NCBI RefSeq assembly: GCF_900101625.1
Contig: NZ_FMYZ01000007.1
Location: 310,001 to 374,000, forward strand
Length of the DNA stretch: 64,000 nucleotides
DNA from: Cupriavidus sp. YR651
GTDB taxonomy: Bacteria; Pseudomonadota; Gammaproteobacteria; Burkholderiales; Burkholderiaceae
Direction: 5' to 3'
Part shown: piece after piece, positions 61,935 through 64,000 of the stretch
Layout of the letters: each line of letters begins with the position of its first letter
Numbering within the stretch: position 1 is the first letter of the stretch
Notes under the pieces: generated by a model
What the model was told of the DNA's origin: nothing
Databases searched by the model: none
Seen by the model: the letters and a program-made list of their open reading frames with translations, nothing else
Made by a program: the position numbers and the translations under genes

Positions 61935-62606
61935 TTAAGGACACTTGCGGTCGGGATCCGCACCCAGCATTGGCTCAATGATGAATACAGCTCTGCCGGT
62001 TTTCTCGTCTGCAGTCATCCAGGGCGGTGGAAAGTAAACTAGACCGTTCTCCTTGACCAAGCTGAAGCATTCACGGAGCTTGCAGTAGTAGTCGTAGAAC
62101 TGCTCGTCGCCTGTGAACCATAGCTCTGCATCCCATTCATCAAAGTCGGCGCTCAGCTTCGCGCAGGCTGCCGGGCCGAAACACATCCCCCTGACGCCAT
62201 ACCGAAGGAGCTCCCAGAACGGCCCCCGCCCATCGGTTTCCGGATACTTTTCCTTGTCCATCACCAAGTCGGAAACTTCGTTGCAGAATTCGATGATGCG
62301 CCGAGGGCCACCGCCGAGCTTTACTCCCACGGTCAACTCAACGAGCTTCGCGCACCAGTCGAAAAAATAGTAGTCGGACGAATACTCGAATAGACAATAG
62401 TGACTTAAGTTGTTCCACTCGTACTGGTAGATGGCCCCAATCTCAAGTCCATCCGCCAACTGCGGGTAGTCTGGCGGCGCTACGGCAAGTACAACGTTCT
62501 CCATCGTCTTGCCCGTAACGGGGTCCTCATCCCACCGCTGCGGATTGCGCGGTTGCTCTCGCTTCTTCAGGCCCTCACATACAACCATGTAGTTTTGGTT
62601 GGTCAT
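61935..62606 (-). CDS. hypothetical island protein
   Basis: 223 aa, soluble, rich in aromatic residues (YQYEWNNLSHYCLFEYSSDYYFFDWCAKLVEL; PFWELLRYGVRG; EQFYDYYCKLRECF). No signal, membrane segment or recognised motif. Size, acidity and aromatic content recall immunity or SMI1-like proteins, but this is only an impression. The ORF is complete, with no strong ribosome binding site seen. Divergent from the 63004 gene across a 397-bp gap. Confidence 0.6.
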   Translation of the reverse strand: MTNQNYMVVCEGLKKREQPRNPQRWDEDPVTGKTMENVVLAVAPPDYPQLADGLEIGAIYQYEWNNLSHYCLFEYSSDYYFFDWCAKLVELTVGVKLGGGPRRIIEFCNEVSDLVMDKEKYPETDGRGPFWELLRYGVRGMCFGPAACAKLSADFDEWDAELWFTGDEQFYDYYCKLRECFSLVKENGLVYFPPPWMTADEKTGRAVFIIEPMLGADPDRKCP

Positions 62607-63003
62607 TGTTACTTCTCACTCCAGCAAATATTGGCAATGCCGAACTCAGCCCTTGGGGCGTCACGCAGAAAAACCCCATGCGCGCGTGGCGCTGCGACTG
62701 TCGCCTCGGCTCTCGCACACCACGCGAGGTGACATGCGGAGAGGTATATGTGCGCGGAGCAATGATGACGGAGCAGCGACGCCCGATTTGCACTGAGCTC
62801 GCCAAAGGCAAATTGGAATTCGGCCTGCCTTGCGCGGAGTTTTCGAGACGAAAACTAATTTGTAACAGAAACGAATCTGTGGCTCGAACCAGCGTACTTG
62901 CCCGACCTGATGCGCGCGGCCTGGCCGATTCCCGCTGAAGCGGGATGGCCCCAGTGCTTGCGCTTTGATAGGCTCGTCTCCTCAACCAGAGGAGGAGCGC
63001 TTT
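62607..63003. other. divergent intergenic region with hairpins
   Basis: 397 bp. Open frames on both strands lack ribosome binding sites and are judged spurious. A hairpin with TCCCGC/GCGGGA and outer GGCC pairs lies around 62922-62951. A second hairpin (62978-62994) covers the ribosome binding site of the next gene. Confidence 0.5.
62978..62997 (+). promoter_or_regulatory. Shine-Dalgarno sequestered in a hairpin
   Basis: The strong ribosome binding site AGGAGGAG (62990-62997), 6 nt before the ATG at 63004, is partly paired with CTCCTC (62978-62983) across a 5-nt loop (6-bp stem with GAGGAG 62989-62994). This could lower or regulate translation. Confidence 0.5.
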
Positions 63004-63388
63004 ATGAGTTTGGATGATTTCAGCAGCAGGCTACAGCAGATGGGGGAAGCTGACAACTAAGCTTTCGGACGTTTCTCCCATCCTACGCCCACCGCCAGCG
63101 CCAGAGGTTCTCGCTTTCAATAGCTTGGTAACTCGTATAAGAGAGTTCGAAGCGAACTTGGCAGAAACGGAGACTGTAGGTGCGATGTTGGCTTCTTTCG
63201 GCAGCTCCGTGCATCTCCAACTAAGAACGATCTCGCGGCAAGGGCAATTCGTCTGCTTGGAGGGAACAACAGAGGATGGTGGCGAAGCAACGCTGGTGCA
63301 GCACTACACCCAAGTATCTGTGTTACTTGTGAAAGTTACTGTTGCTGAACCAGCGCAGAAGCGGCCTATCGGTTTTTCGAGTGAGTGA
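63004..63388 (+). pseudogene. frameshifted hypothetical gene (G5 run)
   Basis: The ATG at 63004 with its strong ribosome binding site reads MSLDDFSSRLQQMGEADN and stops after 18 codons. The frame shifted by one base continues from the same point as KLTTKLSDVSPILRPPPAPEV... to 63388. Removing one G from the GGGGG at 63042-63046 joins them into one 127-aa protein. So this is either a broken gene, a phase-variable or programmed-frameshift gene, or a sequence error. The second frame alone could start at a weak codon at 63014. No family recognised. Confidence 0.55.
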
Positions 63389-63442
63389 GGACGCGTGCCC
63401 TACTCCTACCCCCGACCACATCGCCGATAGGCAAGTGGCAAC

Positions 63443-63496
63443 ATCCTGCCTCTTGCCTCGGCCCCCGGCGCTAAGGGGTAATATCCTGCCGCTTGC
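63443..63496. repeat. imperfect direct repeats ATCCTGCC-n-CTTGC
   Basis: ATCCTGCCTCTTGC (63443-63456) and ATCCTGCCGCTTGC (63483-63496), 40 bp apart with one mismatch, in the gap before the CxxC gene. They may be binding sites. Confidence 0.5.
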
Positions 63497-63586
63497 AGCG
63501 ATGTGCCTCCCCATTGAGGCCTGCCGCGGTTGACTTCATGGGGCTACACTCCATCGATGAAATCGTCGAGTAGTAGATAACCAGCC

Positions 63587-63802
63587 ATGAGCATTACAAC
63601 CTTTCACGAGGGCGACAAGAGCCGCGCCATCTGCTCGCATTGCGCCAAGATGGTCAGCACGACTTTCGTTCGCCGTGACGTTCAGTTTAGCGACGGCAAT
63701 GGATTCGCAAGCAACGTTCTGGTCGCAGTCTGCGACAAGTGTGGCGACGTTGTTGCAACGCCCGCACAGTCCACACCGGCCTTTCGAGCGGCGCGCTCGT
63801 AG
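63587..63802 (+). CDS. small CxxC zinc-ribbon protein
   Basis: 71 aa. Two cysteine pairs C16-SH-C19 and C49-DK-C52 form a likely zinc ribbon with a beta-hairpin between (VSTTFVRRDVQF...NVLVAVCDKCG). It recalls the N-terminal zinc domain of MqsA/YgiT-type antitoxins, but the HTH part is absent and no toxin partner is adjacent in the window. Function unknown. Confidence 0.6.
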   Translation: MSITTFHEGDKSRAICSHCAKMVSTTFVRRDVQFSDGNGFASNVLVAVCDKCGDVVATPAQSTPAFRAARS

Positions 63803-63861
63803 TTTCAGTCATATCCCCCGCTTTGGGAGGGGTGAACCTTAGGGAGAATGGCACGATATCT

Positions 63862-64000
63862 ATGGAATCCGTCAACGACAGAGGTCCAAACCTAGGAGAA
63901 CAAGAAAATGAACTCGCATCGAGATGCTTGCCGACGACAACATCGGGTCCTTGGACACTTCCTTGCCATTCAAGCTTGGCTTCGAGGCCTCGATTGCATT
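63862..64000 (+). CDS. possible gene running off the window end
   Basis: From the ATG at 63862 (MESVNDRGPNLGEQENELAS...) the frame is open to the end. After about 20 residues another frame (MLADDNIGSLDTSLPFKLG from 63924) looks more protein-like, so the true start and frame are uncertain. A third ATG at 63908 has AGGAG upstream. Some gene probably starts here; which frame is not decidable. Confidence 0.3.
   Translation, partial: MESVNDRGPNLGEQENELASRCLPTTTSGPWTLPCHSSLASRPRLH

Larger units (their letters stand above)
59139..64000. mobile_element. left end of a putative genomic island inserted in the radical SAM gene
   Basis: From about 59139 to the window end the DNA is visibly AT-richer, codon use differs, and genes are small orphans. 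The boundary falls inside the conserved cysteine codons of the native radical SAM gene. No integrase, transposase or conjugation gene is visible in these 4.9 kb, and the far end lies outside the window, so element class and exact boundary are inferred. Confidence 0.6.

Noticed and set aside
62575..62985. 136-codon minus-strand frame between island genes
   Set aside because: It overlaps the start of the 61935 gene and its promoter region and has no start signal; the translation is Arg/Ser-rich.
63587..63802. MqsA-type antitoxin of a toxin-antitoxin pair
   Set aside because: Only the two CxxC pairs are shared; the HTH domain and an adjacent MqsR-like toxin are missing, so I call it only a zinc-ribbon protein.
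60949..64000. Integron cassette array idea (small orphan genes with short spacers)
   Set aside because: No attC-like imperfect inverted repeats with the conserved core triplets were found at the gene ends, genes lie on both strands, and no intI is in view.

Overview
The window reads as a chromosomal stretch from a high-GC betaproteobacterium of the family Burkholderiaceae, most likely Cupriavidus or a close Ralstonia relative. The evidence is the neighbourhood yebC-purD-hemF-nadD-rsfS-rlmH-maf-rng, the rpsP-rimM-trmD-rplS operon, a Bug-type (TctC) solute-binding protein and the lipid A/LPS-core genes. The genus is inferred from gene order and protein style, not from a database search. No rRNA, tRNA or CRISPR array was recognised.

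Layout. 1-1170 is the 3' part of an aldehyde dehydrogenase of the ketoglutarate-semialdehyde type. 1272-4869 (minus) is a four-gene osmoprotectant (betaine/choline) ABC importer. 5549-6478 is a pirin. 6794-11637 is a four-gene BMP/nucleoside-type ABC importer. 11877-18740 holds assorted housekeeping and accessory genes (YkvA-like, mgsA, a divergent SDR, a DMT permease, a Bug receptor, upp, a DUF3149 mini-protein, a HerA-like ATPase). 19103-26586 is the conserved yebC-purD-hemF-nadD-rsfS-rlmH-maf-rng block.

26745-40875 is a complete carbon-phosphorus lyase region in three transcription units. They are phnCDE plus an HD oxygenase-like protein and an acetyltransferase (plus strand); phnF, a second phnM, a 2H phosphoesterase and phnN (minus strand); and phnGHIJKLM plus a MOSC-domain gene (plus strand). 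Pho-box-like repeats precede phnC and phnG. PhnF-operator-like sites lie in the phnF/phnG gap and upstream of the second phnM. Uptake (CDE), nucleotide coupling (GHI, L), triphosphate hydrolysis (M), radical cleavage (J) and PRPP formation (N) are all present. PhnP is absent, and the 2H phosphoesterase is a candidate substitute.

41028-46372 carries a lipoprotein, an AhpD-like protein and an LPS locus (msbA, a short O-antigen-ligase-like remnant, two glycosyltransferases). 46365-56075 contains dnaE, trhO, a CoA-pyrophosphatase-type Nudix gene, rpsP-rimM-trmD-rplS and secreted proteins. 56342-58374 has small membrane proteins and a LysR regulator.

At about 59139 the character of the DNA changes abruptly: it becomes AT-richer, with small orphan genes and few homologues I can recognise. 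The change falls exactly inside the [4Fe-4S] cysteine motif of a native COG1533/PA0069-type radical SAM gene, which is left without its 5' part. The incoming DNA carries a complete but divergent copy of the same gene, facing the other way, behind a sigma70-like promoter whose -10 lies inside a perfect LexA (SOS) box. I read this as one end of a mobile island that inserts into this gene and brings an SOS-controlled replacement. Further in are a tandem array of DnaA-box-like repeats, a zinc-ribbon/glycine-zipper protein, a gene split by a one-base frameshift at a G5 run behind a hairpin that covers its ribosome binding site, and a small CxxC protein. The other end of the island lies beyond this window.
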